Part shown: positions 10,801 to 22,589 of the stretch, piece by piece
Layout: the number at the start of each line of letters is the position of its first letter
Numbering within the stretch: the stretch's first letter is position 1
Source: Ectocarpus siliculosus
Taxonomy: Eukaryota > Sar > Phaeophyceae > Ectocarpales > Ectocarpaceae
NCBI GenBank assembly: GCA_000310025.1
Contig: FN649736.1
Coordinates: forward strand, 3,287,331-3,351,330
Length of the DNA stretch: 64,000 nucleotides
Reading direction: 5' to 3'
Translations under genes and position numbers: made by a program
The notes under the pieces: model-generated
The model's database searches: none
The model's input: the letters and a program-made list of their open reading frames with translations, nothing else
What the model was told of the DNA's origin: nothing

Positions 10801-13800
10801 GCGACGGACAAAAACAGCGGATATCTCGGTACCATGGCACAAATAATATTTAGTACCGTGGCGTGAGGTGGAATGGGTTGGCGTTGGGTAAGCTCCAGCG
10901 AGAAGTTGCTTGTAACAGGCGCAACACGGTACGGGCGAGGGTAGAGCGATGTCCCTGTTGCTGCTACTGGTAATATTGATGTTACTCTCTTCTTGTTGGT
11001 GATGATAGTGCTGTTGATTTGGATGCTTCACAACTTTCGCTGTTGGTAAATAGTAATATCTCGTAATACTTACACGACGGCATTGCATGAATGTGAATGG
11101 TACCTGGGGCAGCTCGGCCCTCAACTGTGCCACCACCCTCTTGATGAGAAAGTTCCCCAGCTGCACTCCCTGAAGGCCCTTCTGCGTTGCCGAGATCGAG
11201 TAGAACACCGCGCTTCGGGCCTGGCACGCCCATGCACGGACAAGACACAGCGACGAGCGGCAACAGACAGCCGAATCTTGTTTTTCCTACCTTCCGACAC
11301 ACAGAAGGACACCGCCTGTGGGCACACACAAACCGTTAACAGTGTTTGTACTCATCTCTGAAGCTATGGCGCCCATATTTTCCCGTTAGGTTTGTTCGAC
11401 GCTCGTTTTCGGTACATGACACTGAAACATCAAGGGCGTCAACACGTCAACACCGAAGGAGCCAACGCCCCCCCCAGCCTCGCTACTTCACCGGTACGTA
11501 CGTGAGCACAGCGGACCTCAAAAGCAAAACCCGACAGTCCTGCAATCCCCAACCAATCACAACCCGCCGCGAGGCAGAAAAACGACAAAGCTCTCTCTCT
11601 CTCTTCGCCCTTACCTCGTCCTCCTCGCACCCGCTCCCCTCCTCTTCCTCGCCGCAGCCACCGCGGTTTACGATGTCGTCCATGCTCCCGGCCACCTCGG
11701 GAAGCAGGGCCACGTGCACGAACACCAGCGGCTCGTCGGGCAGGCAGGGGTGGAAGAACGCGAAGCAGCGTCGCCCTTCCCCTAGGCGAGCCTTGAGCTC
11801 CGAAAGGGACCCCACCGGGTGAACGGCCTCGTAGCTGTTACGTACGACGGAAAATATTGCGGGTCAACGAGTTGCTAAAAAAAAGGGAAAACGACACAAC
11901 AGGGTATACCCTGGTCGAAAAGCGACACACCTGGGTACACAGTCATTAACAGCAGTAAATGCATTCATATGATTGGTCAGCGCCCAATTTCACCCCGGTA
12001 CGTCCGAAAAGGAGCAGGGTATACCCTGCTGTGTCTACTTTTCTCACCAACTGTACCCTGTTTTCGGAAGTGTACCCTGACCTGACGGGAAATAAGACCC
12101 ATTCATCAATCATTTCCCCCGCAGGAATCTTCCCAACTCCTTTTCCTCTCCAACCATGGGGTACCAAACGGCGAATCTTCCCACCCAATAACAACCATGG
12201 CAACGCGGCAGGAATCAGTTTCCGCCCCTGCCAAACAACACCAACCATTATTAACTCTTCCGCTCTAAATCAACAATGGCCGGGCACTACCCCAGCACAG
12301 CAGTTGTTCCGTTTGGAAACATGCACACGCGCACAATACCCCGTGCACCACTGCTTGCTGCAGTCTATATGCGACATGCACGGGTCACGCTACGAAAGCG
12401 AGACCGATCCAGCATGGTTGACATGCACATATATATATTTATGCATGTATGTCCACAGCACTACACGGGTAACGTTGGGCGCCGCCACTCCCTCCTGCCT
12501 GTGCCGTGTGTGCGTGGGTGTGTTGTCTGTTGTGTCTCAATTGCGATGTGTTTCTTGCTTGAACTACTACTACTGCTGTAACAGCAGCGGTCGCGCTTAC
12601 CAGCCGACGAAGCCGACCAACCAATCAATGTATGTAGTAACAAGACGTCAGGCTTCAGCGGGATGAGCCGATGAAATACACCGCGAGCACAGGGAGGGTG
12701 ATTGAGTTGGACGACACAGTCCTGCTGCCAGAGTTGTTAGCACTCGCTCCTCCTTCCATGATTGATGTCAAGGGCGTGTCTGTGTGTGGTGTTGCTGCCT
12801 CTCTCCTCCGCCCGCTCAGCGCAGCGCCACACATCATGGGCACATACATGCATATATATGCATGTCAACCATGCTGGATTGGTCTCGCTTTCGTAGCGTG
12901 ACCCGTGCATGTCGCATATAGATAGACTGCAGCAAGCAGTGGTGCACGGGGTATTGTACACGTACGTGTGTGCATGTTTCCAAACGGAACAACTGCTGTG
13001 CTGGGGTAGTGCCCGGCCATTGTTGATTTAGAGCGGAAGAGTTGATGGTTGGTGCTGTTTGGCAGGGGCGGAAACTGATTCCTGCCGCGTTGCCATGGTT
13101 GTGGTTGGGTGGGAAGATTCGCCGTTTGGTACCCCATGGCTGGAGAGGAAAAGGAGTTGGGAAGATTCCTGCGGGGGAAATAATTGATGAATGGGTCTTA
13201 TTTCCCGTCAGGTCAGGGTACACTTCCGAAAACAGGGTACAGTTGGTGAGAAAAGTAGACACAGCAGGGTATACCCTGCGCCTTTTCGGACGTACCGGGG
13301 TGAAATTGGGCGCTGACCAATCATATGAATGCATTTACTGCTGTTAATGACTGTGTACCCAGGTGTGTCGCTTTTCGACCAGGGTATACCCTGTTGTGTC
13401 GTTTTCCCTAAAAAAAACAAGCAAGCAGGAGAGACTTATTGTCGCAACGCGAGAGGCGCTAGAAACGCGAGATAAAATCTAGAGGACAGGAAACGTGCGT
13501 GCATGTGCGATCCGGGGCATCGTGGTACACTCCGTCTTTGTGCCGGGAGGGGAGAATTGATAGTTGCTGCTTTGTGTGAGTAGGGGGGCTAAGAAATATA
13601 CATACAGTGGATCCTCGCTTCCGGCGGCGTACGAAGAGCATACAGTGCCAAAAAACGTTAACAGCAGTGGGCCCTCGCTCCCGGAAGCATACGAAGAGCC
13701 TCGACCACACCTTACCGGGCAATCTTCTCCAGGAGGGCCCCGCCAGAGTCTTCGAAAGTTATCCTCCGTAGCTCCAAGAACCCGACGCTGAACCACGCCT

Positions 13801-16800
13801 GCAGCAGGGATCGGATGGACCCGTCCAGTGCCGAAAGTAGGGGGTCCGGCCCCGCCGCTTTTCCCTCCCCCGCCCCCGGCCGCCGTCGCTCCCTCCGCAT
13901 GACTTCCAGCAGATCCTTCGTTCGCACGCAACAAGGGTGCAAGGGAGGGAGCAAAAAGCCGGAAAAACAAGTCATTTTTTCGGTTCGGCACGTGGGATGC
14001 AAGAGGTAGATATCACGGCCCGTGGCTCCGAGATGATGCCTTACCATGCAAAGAGAGGACAGGGCGGGAAAGGGGCGCAATGATCAAGCAAGGGAAGGGA
14101 GGAAACGGGGGCGTGCAGAGCTTGATGTGGCCACAAGGAAACCATAGGAATGGTCTTGTGCAGATAGAATGCGAGGTCAGAACCAAGACCACGAGAGAAA
14201 AGAACAAAAATTATTTGCTACGTTTCCCTCTCGTTCGTTTCAACCATTGGTTCCAGCAACAAATGCATGTGTGTCACAGATGGGAGAAGTGTTATAAAGG
14301 GCCTTATCATGACCAATTCCCGTGGCCGATGGTCGAACGACTAAAGGTAGGCAATAAGCATAGGCCGCCGCCACCTGTTTCTCACTGCCGCCAACAGCCT
14401 GCAACAAATCAGATGGCAGAGAGGAGATAGACGATGAACAGCTATTTATCGCGGCGTGTCTGCTCCCAAGCCAGTCCTATTGCCACCAACAGCCTGCAAC
14501 AAATCAGATGGCAGAGAGGAGATAGACGATTAACAGCTATTTATCTCGGCGTGTCTGCTCCCAAGTCAGCCCTAGGTCAAAAACAAATTGTTGCTTTCAA
14601 CCACGTGGCAGTGATTGCCCGCTACTTCCTTGCCAATGTTCCACCGACCAAGGCATACCACAAATGTGCTCGCCCGCACTCCCTACGTTCGGTAGATGGA
14701 TGAACCCTCCGTCAATGTCATTTCATTCGAGTATGTTGAAACAACGGTCAAACCCTCACAACACCCAAGGTACTGTTTACTAAAGTGCATCGAGTCTGTC
14801 AATAAGCCTGCAGTGCGTTGGGCTTTCGAGATATAGTTTAATCTGGTTGATTTCGGCGTCGTGTTCAACAATAACCTCGGTATATCAATACGTTCGGTGA
14901 TCCCCTAGGTTCGTAGGCTACGCTGTGTAGGTTTTTCACGGCCTGGGTACTACTCTCCGTTCCGGAGGCATGTTCCTGGCCATATGCAAAGTACCAGGTT
15001 ACCCGCCGCCCTTGCGCTTTCACAACAAATTTTCAACTACACTCATCAGAAAAATAGTATTTGTCCGTAAGATTGGAGTCGAATACATTTCGTATGTAGC
15101 CGGCGCCGCTGCTGCTATTGCTATCGCCGATGCACGCCGCTGTCCCACCCCCCCACTCGTTGTTCAGAGTGCGGGGTTTGATGGGCGTGCTTTCTCTAGG
15201 GTGCAATGCACAAAAACAATGCACCGAATGCGCGGAGAACAACAAGCGACGCGTTTGTGGCGTAGGAGAGTTGTGACGCGTGTTCTTGGTCCCCCAAAAA
15301 AAAAGTACGCCGCACAACTCCTTCATCATAAACGCGTCGTTCGTTGTTGTCCACACATGGGGTGCTGTCTCTCTTCCATGATACCGTTGAGGAAGCACGG
15401 CCAGCAAACCCATCGTACAAACAACGAAGGGGACGTCGGAAAGCGACACACACCGGCGATGGGATTGCGTTTACCTTTCGGAAGCGTGGTGCAGCGTTTT
15501 GTGTACACGCCGCTTACAGGATAACCGGCTCTGTTTCAGTCGTAGGCTCTGCCGCTGCCCGCCGCTGCTGGATACGCGGCGAGTGCACATAAAACGTTGT
15601 AACACGCTTTTTTTACGGTAGGCACAATCCCCACCGCTGAACGCGCTTCCTATCACGAGGCCATTTACCACGACGTATTCGCTTTCGTGTGCAGGTCATC
15701 ATTTACCGCACGGTGTTTCCACAAGCAGTGCGCTATTTCGTGCGCGACCACGCACGTTGCCTAAAAAACTACATACAACGGGACTGTTGTAGGTTCCCGC
15801 ATCATGAGCGTCTGCTGCACGTAAAAGCCATTCCATATTGCACGATAACAGAGAAAACCCGAAAGCCGCAAAAACGACCTCGTTCTGGTAGTTGCTATTT
15901 AGCTATCCACGTGCGATACCTGTCTCAGGTCGACGACGAACCGTACACCGTCGTCGGACTCCGCCACCACGTTCTTGAGCAACGCCTCGTACGCCGGAGA
16001 CAGCTCCTCTCGCAGCCGCTCGTACGCTCTCACGTGCCGCCCCCGCTCCAGCCGCCCGGACGACTCCGTCGAGTCACCGCCAACCCCTGGTTGCTGTGGC
16101 CGCCCGCTACTGCCCTCTTCATCTGCGCCACGGGTAGAATCACACACACACGTTGTGGGAGGAAGAAGACTTCAAAGGGGGGGATCCATGTAGGGAACAG
16201 GCGTCTGTCGTCAAAGTAAAATAAAAAGGGGCGAGCTAGTGGAAGGGAACAGGCGCCTGTCCTGAAAAAATCGAGAACATCCCACATAGACCGGACGCTA
16301 TTTATCCGGCTCGTCTTCTCGCTGTCCTTCTTCCAGCGCATGTCCGGACGACCGCCACACACACCACCGTTTTTTCCGTCGAGAACACCATCGGCGCTTA
16401 CAGGACGGCGCGAAACCCACCGCTTACCTACTCCGTCGGCCGCCCCGGCACCGGCGGCCAACGCCGGAGGCTCCGCGGGGGGTTCCGCAGGTGACGAAAC
16501 CGAAGCAGCGTACCGGTCCACGGCCGCCTCCACGCTTTCGCGACTTGGCGTGAAGTCCCTGAGCAAGTTGTGCGTTTCGGGGTACGGGTGTCGAGGGAGG
16601 GACGGGGTTGCCGGAACAAAACCCTTCGTTTGTGTAAAGCTTCCTCTTGTGGTTCAAGACAGTCGACAATTAAATATTTTCTCTTTCCATAACACGCGGT
16701 GCGATGTCAGTCATGCCCCAGTGCTTGCAGGCAAGGTGGGCCGGTCTATCTCCTCTCACCTGGCCATGCTCAGCAAGAGGTCCTCTTTGCCGGCTTGGTC

Positions 16801-17938
16801 CAGCTGCGAGTATCGCCCGCAGAACACCTTAACCACCTACAAGCACACCAACAGAGTAAGCGCATCACACACCAGTGGTGAGAAAAAACGTCCGAATTAT
16901 GTAGCAAGTTGTGTCGGACAGCAGTTGGAGTGGGGAAAGCGTTCAAATGCACCTGGTCGTCCACGTATAGGTCAATGCAATTGTTGGGAGGCTCGTCATC
17001 ACGCTACTCTTCGGAAGCATTCCCAGCTTTTGGCGAAGATGATCCGGCGGCCAACTTGTCCCTACGCTTTCGAGTTTTGTCTGGAACATCCGGCCGAATT
17101 CCTGGGGTTGATCTCGGGGAGATGGTACATGCGGTTGTCCTAGGTGTCGGGTAGATGGCCCTTGCAACCTTTGTCGATGGGCTACCCGGATCAAGGCATT
17201 AATTACCCTGCAACACCGGAAAAGACTACTCCACCCAAGTTGGGTATGGCCATTAGAGGGTGGTGCAAAAGTGGTGGTGCTCGCGCTGCCTACTTACAGC
17301 TTTGGTTGCGGCCTCTAAAACTGCATGGGCCAGGGGCGGACAAACATGCACCTTCTTTGTCACCCACCTCTACATGCAGCTCCGTTCACGACAACAGAAG
17401 ACGAAGCAACCTGGAACCAGCGCTAAGTCGCGCCCACCGCCTCTGCATTTGAGCCCACAAATCTGCACACACGGAGACTGTACATCAACAGGCCTGACCC
17501 TGCCCGATGGTAAAACTCTATTGTAGCGTAGCTCTACTGCTGTAGGCGGATCTTTCCGCATGTACGAGCCGCACCGCGTGATGCGCTCTTTCGCATAAAA
17601 GCACACGTCTTCACGCGGAACACACACGAAGGCCAACAGAACAAGCGGCGCACACCACGTGCGTAGCATCGCCCGTGCCTCACCTCCTTCGGCACGTTGT
17701 CCTGCTTCCTGCCCCTCCCTCCTCTGCTCACGATCCTCCGCATTAGCTCAACGAGGTCCTCCGGCGAATCCGCATATTTGCGATATAGGTCCCAGGTCCC
17801 CGACGAGGACAGTCGTTTGCGAGAACCATGCATCACTGATAACGATGCTGCTGCTGCTGCGTTGAATGGTGCTTGGTTGCTGCTTCCGCCGGCTAATCGT
17901 TGCAGGAGATGGTAGCTGCCGGTGGTACAGGACCTCAT
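7838..17938 (-). CDS. MLYCD: malonyl-CoA decarboxylase (MCD), 11 exons
   Basis: Converts malonyl-CoA to acetyl-CoA and CO2. Exons, in transcript order: 17938-17684, 16827-16760, 16558-16428, 16122-15920, 13915-13716, 11834-11615, 11220-11104, 10588-10480, 9547-9258, 8712-8618, 8015-7838. All phases agree, giving 621 residues. The N-terminal helical MCD_N part spans about 50-290 ([28 protein letters not shown]). The GNAT-fold catalytic part follows ([59 protein letters not shown]). The catalytic Ser in LSPIPSF (about 406) and His in NFH (531) are present. The first about 45 residues are Ser/Ala/Arg-rich without acids, so a mitochondrial presequence is likely. There is no C-terminal SKL. Two acceptors are AAG (exons 2 and 5). 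Intron 5 holds a foldback element ending 50 bp from the exon 6 acceptor. The gene is divergent from CENP-S. Confidence 0.92.
11884..13409. mobile_element. non-autonomous foldback DNA transposon (long TIRs)
   Basis: Two inverted arms of about 569 bp (11884-12452 and 12841-13409) are nearly identical and flank about 390 bp of unrelated sequence without a transposase. The termini read AGGGAAAACGACACAAC and its complement. Both sides are flanked by eight A residues, which is compatible with an 8-bp target duplication as in hAT elements, although poly(A) is weak evidence. The perfect 14-bp palindrome CAGGGTATACCCTG occurs twice in each arm (11900 and 12015; 13265 and 13380), and looks like a subterminal transposase site. 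Open frames in the arms are mirror translations of the same repeat. The element sits inside MCD intron 5. Confidence 0.85.
13605..13698 (+). repeat. 60-bp period direct repeat in MCD intron 5
   Basis: Two 34-bp units (13605-13638 and 13665-13698) share CAGTGG, CCTCGCT, CCGG and ACGAAGAG. They lie just inside the intron, next to the donor of MCD exon 5. Confidence 0.6.
14387..14576 (+). repeat. two-copy tandem repeat, 95-bp unit
   Basis: The units at 14387-14481 and 14482-14576 differ at only a few bases. They share CAACAGCCTGCAACAAATCA and GGCAGAGAGGAGATAGACGA. The repeat lies in MCD intron 4 and looks like a recent tandem duplication. Confidence 0.9.
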
Positions 17939-18404
17939 GTTGCACGGGCGGTTGTACTATGTAATGTACAGCAATGACGTCTCGTGTGCGCGGGCCGATA
18001 GTGATCTCTTCACAGCCGCAGTGCTGATCGGCCAGGGATCGGATAGGAGCAGAAACCGGTTGCTTTTGACGAGAAAAATCCGCAGTCTGTATTGAGGTGT
18101 GCAGCTGTTTGCATGCTACGGGTAAGCGCGCTCCTCGCTGCTGCCTGTGCAAGTGTGTGTGTTGTGCACAGATCCCGGTGTCGTTGTGGTGCGGTGCAAT
18201 AGCTGCGCTGCCGCGACGGCATACCATACATGAATCTCCTTCGCGTGCCCCCCCCCAGACTGTCTCTCTCTGTCTGGCCATTCCCGCGGGCCCTGCGTTG
18301 CCCTACCCATCGTCGCTGAGCCTCTGCGCTGCTCTCTGCTCTCCCCCATTCCCTTGGCTTTGCCAGTGTTCGAAAGCACCTCCCTACCGCACGGGCCGTG
18401 CGTG
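17939..18404. promoter_or_regulatory. divergent intergenic spacer, MCD / CENP-S
   Basis: The start codons of MCD (-) and CENP-S (+) are 466 bp apart, so both promoters and 5' UTRs must lie here. The half nearest CENP-S is pyrimidine-rich (CTGTCTCTCTCTGTC near 18260), which fits a transcription start region. No TATA box or named factor site could be defended. Confidence 0.4.
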
Positions 18405-20660
18405 ATGGATGGTGCGGTTTCAGACGACGAGTTCAGCCTGGAGCCTCGGGCGGACCAGGAGGGCGGAGACAGAGACAGCAACAGCCACGAGGACGAGCTC
18501 GCGCTTCGGGCGGCGCTGCACTACAGCGTGGGCGAGGTCTGCAGTGGCGAGAACGGGAAGATCGCGATGACAGGCAGCGCGGTATCTACCTTGGCGGAGG
18601 TATGGCCCGCGTAGATGCGGACGATTGACTCCTGTTTTCAAAATTTCAAAAATATATATGAATGATGGAATAAACCACCCCCCACCCGCGCACACATGGT
18701 ATTTCCTCTCCGGTAAAGGGGGCTTCTCTCGCACAAACGACATCACACAAAAACGCGGACAATTTCTGCTACTCAAGGCTGGAAAATGTCTGGATGGTCC
18801 CATATCTCTGGTCGTGCTTTCACGCACTATGCATATTCTTGTAATCATGATTTTTTTACCTATTCCTGCGGTAAGCTCCTTTTGACCTTACCTTGGTGCC
18901 GACCGCTGCCTGAAGAGTCACAACGTCTTTCATGAATAGCAAAGGGGATCGGCCACGTGTTGCGGAACAACACGGCAACACTATTCGTAGCAATAGCCGT
19001 CGCGATCGAGCGTCGCACACATCCTTGTTGCGGTATTTGGAGGTAGACATGTGATCGTGCTTGACCATGTTTATTTGGCGATATCAGGTTCTATGACGTA
19101 ACGTCATGAAAGATTCGGGTGTGCCTTTCTGTTCAGTGTTCGCTTGGGATCTGTGTGCGTCGGCTTGAGCTGCGTTGGAAGACAACGGGAAAACATTAAT
19201 CAAGAGGAGAGAACGAACGATTGGACATCTGTGGTCGGACAAGAGAGGTCACACAGCCCAAAGGCTTAAAGGATGGGGTCAAATCTCATTACAACCCCGC
19301 ACTCGGTCCATCAAAGGGTATTTTTTGGGTGTCTCTTCTGCGGATGGCGATGCATTTGGTTATCCTCTTTCTCTTCTCGCACCCTTTTGCGATGCATACT
19401 CATCTCATTTAGAAAAGCAAACATCGGAGGGATCTTCAACAGCGAAGATTTCTATGCAATCAAAAGGAATGTTGGACACGGTCTCAACCGCCACATTCTC
19501 CGTGTACGCTTAGCTACTGCTGTTGCCGTGATTGCGCGGCGCGTTTAACCGTGCCATGCACCTTTAGCTTTCTTGATTTGACCCCTGTCGATCTACAACT
19601 CCTCTGGTATGTGCAAATCGCATACCCCAACAGCATACGACGACGACAACGACAACAGCAACACCACCAACAGTAACAGCAGAACAATAAAAACATCTGA
19701 ACACCACCACCACCACCATCACCATCACCATCACCACCACCACCAACAACAACAACAACAACATATCGCCCGTTGAGCAGGTGGTGTTCAAGTTCTCCGA
19801 GTCCCTGGCGCTGGACCTGCGCGTGTTCGCCAAGCACGGCAAGAGAGCCGTCGTCGGCGTCGATGACGTCAAGTGCGCCGCAAGGAAGGACCCGAAGCTC
19901 GTGCGTTTGACTTGAGGCGATAGCGCAGCGCCGTGCGTATGCGGAGTACTACTGTCTGTCTGTAGGGATAATTTGTTGTTGCTATAAAGTATTTTTTGGA
20001 AGGGTACACCAGTATACCGACTTTCTGTCAAGCGCCCCGCGAGATGACCCAGGGTTTCATGTTGGTACGTTTCTCGTTGGCGATAGTGGCGTAAGTCTAG
20101 TTGTGAACTGCTTTACCACCACCGCAAAAGATGGTGGGGTGATTGTAGCGACCCTGTATATGCGACCGCGCAAACCTGTTGTCGAGTGCCGCGAGGCGGG
20201 CTTGTTGTATGGGGCCGGGTTGTTACTGCGCGCCAGGATCGTTCTTCCTGGAAAAGATCAAAGCCTGCACCATGACCGTAGATTTGTTGCAGCCGGGAAA
20301 GCTCTGCACCTTTGTGTTGCCGCGCAGGCTTGACGCAAGCATGTCACACGGATGACGATTTGGCTCTACTGCTTTGTTTCTTCCGCCACGAACGACGATA
20401 GAAAAACTGCTTCATTTCGTAGTTGTTTCCTGACGTGCTCCTGTTGGTTCTCGTCGAGTGCAAAAAATTACTCGTCGCCCTCTTTTTGACGAGTGCTTTA
20501 CACATTTTTCGTCCTCCTGCCGACCGCACAGCGAGACCTTCCCCCGCGACTCACTTGGCTCGATCACACCTCCTGTCGGCGACAAAGTTGGTGGGGCAGA
20601 CGAGGGCTCGCTTCCTCTGACAGGCATACACGCTCTCCCTCTTTCTCTCTCTCTCTCTCT

Positions 20661-20698
<38 letters not shown>

Positions 20699-22589
20699 CC
20701 CCCCCCCCACCCCCCTCTCTCTCTCCGGACGCTGGTGTGCTCTCTGTGGTCGATGATTGTCTATTTCTGCACTCCTTTTGTTTCGAATCAAGGTGGGAAA
20801 ACTCGTGGGCTTTGAGTCGGCGATGAACCTCAACGCCGGCAAGAAGAAGGCCGCCGCCTCCCGGAAGAAGAAGGACAAGGGTCAACAGCAACACCAACAC
20901 CAACAGAGGGGGGCTGGCGGCGCGACTCTGGCCGAAGACGAGGGGGAGGAGGAGGGGGAGAGAAGAACAGCACCCAAGGTGACAGATGCCTTGGGGGAAC
21001 GCTTTTATCTGGGCGTTTTTTTTGTTTCCGCAACCCGTTGCCACTTTGTGATGTTGAGTATAGCATTTTGTGCTTCAGGAGCGCCGATAGACTTGGTTTT
21101 GAAACGACAGGTGCAGACAGAAGCGAACTTATCCCGGTGCAAAGCCAGCAACATGCTATACACTCACGGCGTGTCGACTCATGCTTGCAAAAGCTGTTCG
21201 AAAGGTCTGCCTCTCAACAACTTGCAACAACCTGCAACTGCTCAAACGATCCATCCCGCGGCTGTCGTTTCGATCTTGGTAGCCTGTTTCGTCCGCATCC
21301 ACTCTCAGTGCCGCCAAAAATATCCTATCCCGCACCGGATCCTTAGATACAGAAATGAGTTCCTTGGTCACAGAAACCAAGAGCAACGAGCAAGACGCCT
21401 CCACCATGTAGCTGACGCGGGTACCACCCCCACCCCCACCACCACATTTACGTATACTGCCGCCGGTGACAAACAACCGTTAAATTGCACGAAATTCGTT
21501 AGAAAACCGAAGACGACGTTCAGTTCGTTGATCAAATGAAACAAACAGTGTAGTACGTTCCACCACCACCTTTTTGTCCCCCGACGCTTTCGCGAAACCG
21601 CAAATATTACCTCTCTCTCGGGAGAATACTCACCGTTGTTCCACCCACGACATGAAACCCACGAAAGAGGGTTGGTGTGTTGGTTGTCGCCGTAAACAAG
21701 CACTGGTGACGGCTGGAGTGCGTTCACCACATGGGTGTGAGTTGCCCTGCATACAGGGGCTCGTGCCCCGTTTTGTGTCATCGCCAGATGTAATACCGTA
21801 ACGCCTTTGCCGTTGAAGGTTTCTTGTATGGGTAAGAGCGGAGCCCCGGGAAACCGGCATGTCTGGTGCAACACAACACGTACTTCCTTCCAGGTATAAT
21901 GTAGGAATCTACGGTTTTGTTGCAACCGTATTTTGAGTTTCCGAATCGTACCGCCCCCCCCCCCCCCCCCCTCCCCTCTCACGCGCTTTCGTTTTCACAT
22001 GGGGCTCGGGAAAAAACAAAACATCAACAACAGCAGTCCCCGCCTACAAGCACCGCCCAATCATCGGCGATGCCACTCGCAAGACAACTCGCAACGGGGA
22101 CAGCAGCAGCAAAGAACAACCAAAGGGGGGGGAGGTGGCGGCGGCAGTGGCAGCGGGAAAGCGGGCAGCGACAACTTCGTAGATCTGCTACTAGACGACG
22201 ATGAAAGCGAAAAACAAGGGGGGGGAAAAAAACAACTCCCGGGCACCGGGGAACCCCTTAAGGGGACCTCCGCCGCGGCCGCGGCATCTTGGAAAGGTCC
22301 GAAGGGCCCCGGTCCGGGGGGGGGGGGGGNNNNNNNNNNNNNNNNNNNNNNNNNNNNNNNNNNNNNNNNNNNNNNNNNNNNNNNNNNNNNNNNNNNNNNN
22401 NNNNNNNNNNNNNNNNNNNNNNNNNNNNNAGGGGGGGGGCCAGGGGGGGCGTCAGGGGCCCGGGGGGGCCCTTTGGGGGGTCTGTGGGGGGGGGGGGGGC
22501 TTTTTGAAAAGGTTCGGAGGGCCCCGGTTGGGGGGGGGGGGGGGGCGTCTTACAGCGACGAAGACTCTGACGACGACCTGCTATTGTGA
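18405..22589 (+). CDS. CENPS: CENP-S / MHF1 histone-fold protein (last exon contains assembly gap)
   Basis: CENP-S pairs with CENP-X (MHF2). The pair works at the inner kinetochore and with FANCM at stalled forks. Exons: 18405-18599, 19781-19900, 20793-20978 (all phase 0), then a last exon from about 22037 to the TGA at 22587-22589. Residues 50-60 (LRAALHYSVGEVC) match histone-fold helix 1, VVFKFSESLALDLRVFAKHGKR matches the long helix 2, and VGVDDVKCAARK matches helix 3. A Lys-rich tail follows (KKKAAASRKKKDKG), as in the family. The last exon is acidic (DNFVDLLLDDDESE before the gap, SDEDSDDDLLL after it). In phase 0 the last exon runs out of frame near a G8 run at about 22125, so a base-count error there or a missed intron is likely. 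The gap and its G-rich, near-duplicate flanks make the C-terminal part unreliable. Confidence 0.85.
20638..20700 (+). repeat. CT microsatellite
   Basis: A nearly pure (CT)n tract with a few CCC interruptions. It lies about 95 bp upstream of the CENP-S exon 3 acceptor at 20792, inside intron 2. Confidence 0.95.
22330..22429. other. assembly gap of 100 N
   Basis: Exactly 100 N, the usual placeholder for a gap of unknown size. Both flanks are long G runs, and similar blocks occur on both sides (AAGGTCCGAAGGGCCCCGGT before the gap, AAGGTTCGGAGGGCCCCGGT after it). This suggests a collapsed or low-quality G-rich stretch. It lies in the last exon of the CENP-S gene. Confidence 0.98.

Noticed and set aside
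11946-13347. Two nearly identical proteins of about 100 residues on opposite strands
   Set aside because: They are mirror translations of the two arms of the foldback element, with no conserved domain.
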